12,480 nt of DNA. Origin: Rhodospirillales bacterium. Lineage in GTDB: Bacteria > Pseudomonadota > Alphaproteobacteria > Acetobacterales > Acetobacteraceae. The notes below the pieces were generated by a model. That model saw only the letters and a program-made list of their open reading frames with translations. It was not told the origin of the DNA and made no database searches. The stretch is taken from the NCBI GenBank assembly GCA_018971455.1, contig JAGXAV010000021.1, positions 1 to 12,480 of the forward strand, read 5' to 3'. The position numbers and the translations under genes were made by a program. This document shows positions 11,655-12,480 of the stretch, in pieces; position 1 is the first letter of the stretch, and every line of letters starts with the position of its first letter.

Positions 11655-12480
11655 ATGAACGCGATAGACCCTGGGGCGGCGCCGGCCCGCCCGGAAACGC
11701 GGCGGTTGCCGCTCGACGGGGTCACCGTGCTGGCGGTGGAGCAGTACGGCGCCGGGCCGTTCGGCACCATGTTCCTCGCCGATCTCGGCGCCGAGGTGAT
11801 CAAGATCGAGAATCCGGCCGAGGGCGGCGATGTCGGGCGCCATGTCGGGCCATACAGTTTCGGCCCGGGTGACACCCATTTCTTCCAGTCCTTCAACCGC
11901 AACAAGCGCAGCATCACGCTGAACATCAAATCGCCCGAGGGAATGGCGCTGCTGCATGGGCTGGTGCGCGAATCCGATGCGGTGCTGGACAATCTGCGGG
12001 GCGATCTTCCCGAGCGCCTCGGGCTGACCTATGCGGCGCTCGGCCGTGTCAACCCCGCCATCGTCTGTGCCCATCTCTCGGCCTATGGGCGCGAGGGTGA
12101 GCGCCGAGCCTGGCCGGGATATGATTATCTCATGCAGGCGGAGGCGGGATATCTCAGCCTCACCGGCGAGCCCGATGGGCCACCGAGCCGGTTCGGCCTG
12201 TCCATCGTGGACATGATGACGGGGCTGACCTGCGCGCTCGGCCTCGTCAGCGGCGTGCTCGGCGCGCGGCGCAGCGGGCAGGGCATGGACATCGATGTCA
12301 GCTTGTTCGACACGGCGCTGCAGAACCTCAACTATCTGGCGACCTGGTATCTCAATGCCGGACATATGCAGGGGCGCGAGCCGCGTTCGGCGCATCCCTC
12401 GCTGACGCCGTCGCAGCTCTATCGCACCGCGGATGGCTGGATATTCCTGATGTGCAACAAGGAGAAGTTCTGGCCGATTC
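11655..12480 (+). CDS. Class III (CaiB/BaiF) CoA-transferase, 3' end outside window
   Basis: The first 275 residues of an expected 400 or so are present and the frame is still open at the window end. Family blocks are LPLDGVTVLAVEQYGAGPFG (18-37), LADLGAEVIKIENP (41-54), FNRNKRSITLNIK (80-92) and GYDYLMQAEAGYLSLTGEP (155-173). FGLSIVDMMTG (180-190) has D186 at the position of the aspartate that carries the acyl/CoA intermediate. These enzymes move CoA, usually from succinyl-CoA, to a free carboxylate. As last visible gene of the MaoC operon it would activate the incoming acid, itaconate or mesaconate being the likely candidates from context. ATG at 11655 lies eight bases after the dehydrogenase stop, with GAGGGG just upstream. 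More genes may follow. Confidence 0.93.
   Translation, partial: MNAIDPGAAPARPETRRLPLDGVTVLAVEQYGAGPFGTMFLADLGAEVIKIENPAEGGDVGRHVGPYSFGPGDTHFFQSFNRNKRSITLNIKSPEGMALLHGLVRESDAVLDNLRGDLPERLGLTYAALGRVNPAIVCAHLSAYGREGERRAWPGYDYLMQAEAGYLSLTGEPDGPPSRFGLSIVDMMTGLTCALGLVSGVLGARRSGQGMDIDVSLFDTALQNLNYLATWYLNAGHMQGREPRSAHPSLTPSQLYRTADGWIFLMCNKEKFWPI

Noticed and set aside
1..12480. tRNA, rRNA, CRISPR, insertion sequence or prophage features
   Set aside because: No clover-leaf, repeat array, transposase motif or terminal inverted repeat was seen on either strand.

Overview
This is a GC-rich, densely packed catabolic region from a Gram-negative bacterium. An alphaproteobacterium is the best guess, because gene style, short intergenic gaps and the mix of families fit Hyphomicrobiales-type genomes; nothing in the window fixes the genus. 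No RNA gene, insertion sequence, CRISPR array or phage gene was seen. Base composition looks even throughout.

Region A (1-2833) belongs to the protocatechuate/gallate meta-cleavage route. A truncated GalB-type 4-oxalomesaconate hydratase on the minus strand is divergent from a LysR-type regulator with two helix-turn-helix domains in tandem. After it comes a confident LigC (4-carboxy-2-hydroxymuconate-6-semialdehyde dehydrogenase). The dioxygenase, lactonase and aldolase genes expected for this pathway are not in the window and probably lie to the left.

Region B (2889-6753) starts at a convergent boundary with ligC. An isocitrate-lyase/PEP-mutase family C-C lyase on the minus strand is divergent from a three-gene plus-strand operon: a YrdC/Sua5-domain protein, an MFS acid transporter and a second, more diverged YrdC/Sua5-domain protein. 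Two such proteins around a transporter in a catabolic locus have no explanation I know of, and they are the strongest candidate here for an undescribed system.

Region C (6725-12480) is a CoA-dependent dicarboxylate module. A CitE-like lyase and a TauD/TfdA-family 2-oxoglutarate dioxygenase run leftward. MaoC hydratase, MmgE/PrpD protein, acyl-CoA dehydrogenase and a class III CoA-transferase (cut by the window end) run rightward, with ATGA overlaps or short gaps. The set resembles the itaconate/C5-dicarboxylate degradation cluster of Pseudomonas: activation to the CoA ester, hydration to a citramalyl-CoA-like ester, and cleavage to pyruvate plus acetyl-CoA.

Regions B and C appear linked. The divergent promoter region of each holds one copy of TGTSCGTACA (S = G or C), a near-perfect palindrome placed over the predicted promoter elements. 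This suggests one unseen repressor controls both, so the YrdC pair, transporter, lyase, dioxygenase and CoA enzymes may form one pathway. The substrate is unknown; a methyl-branched or unsaturated C5-C6 dicarboxylate is the leading inference.
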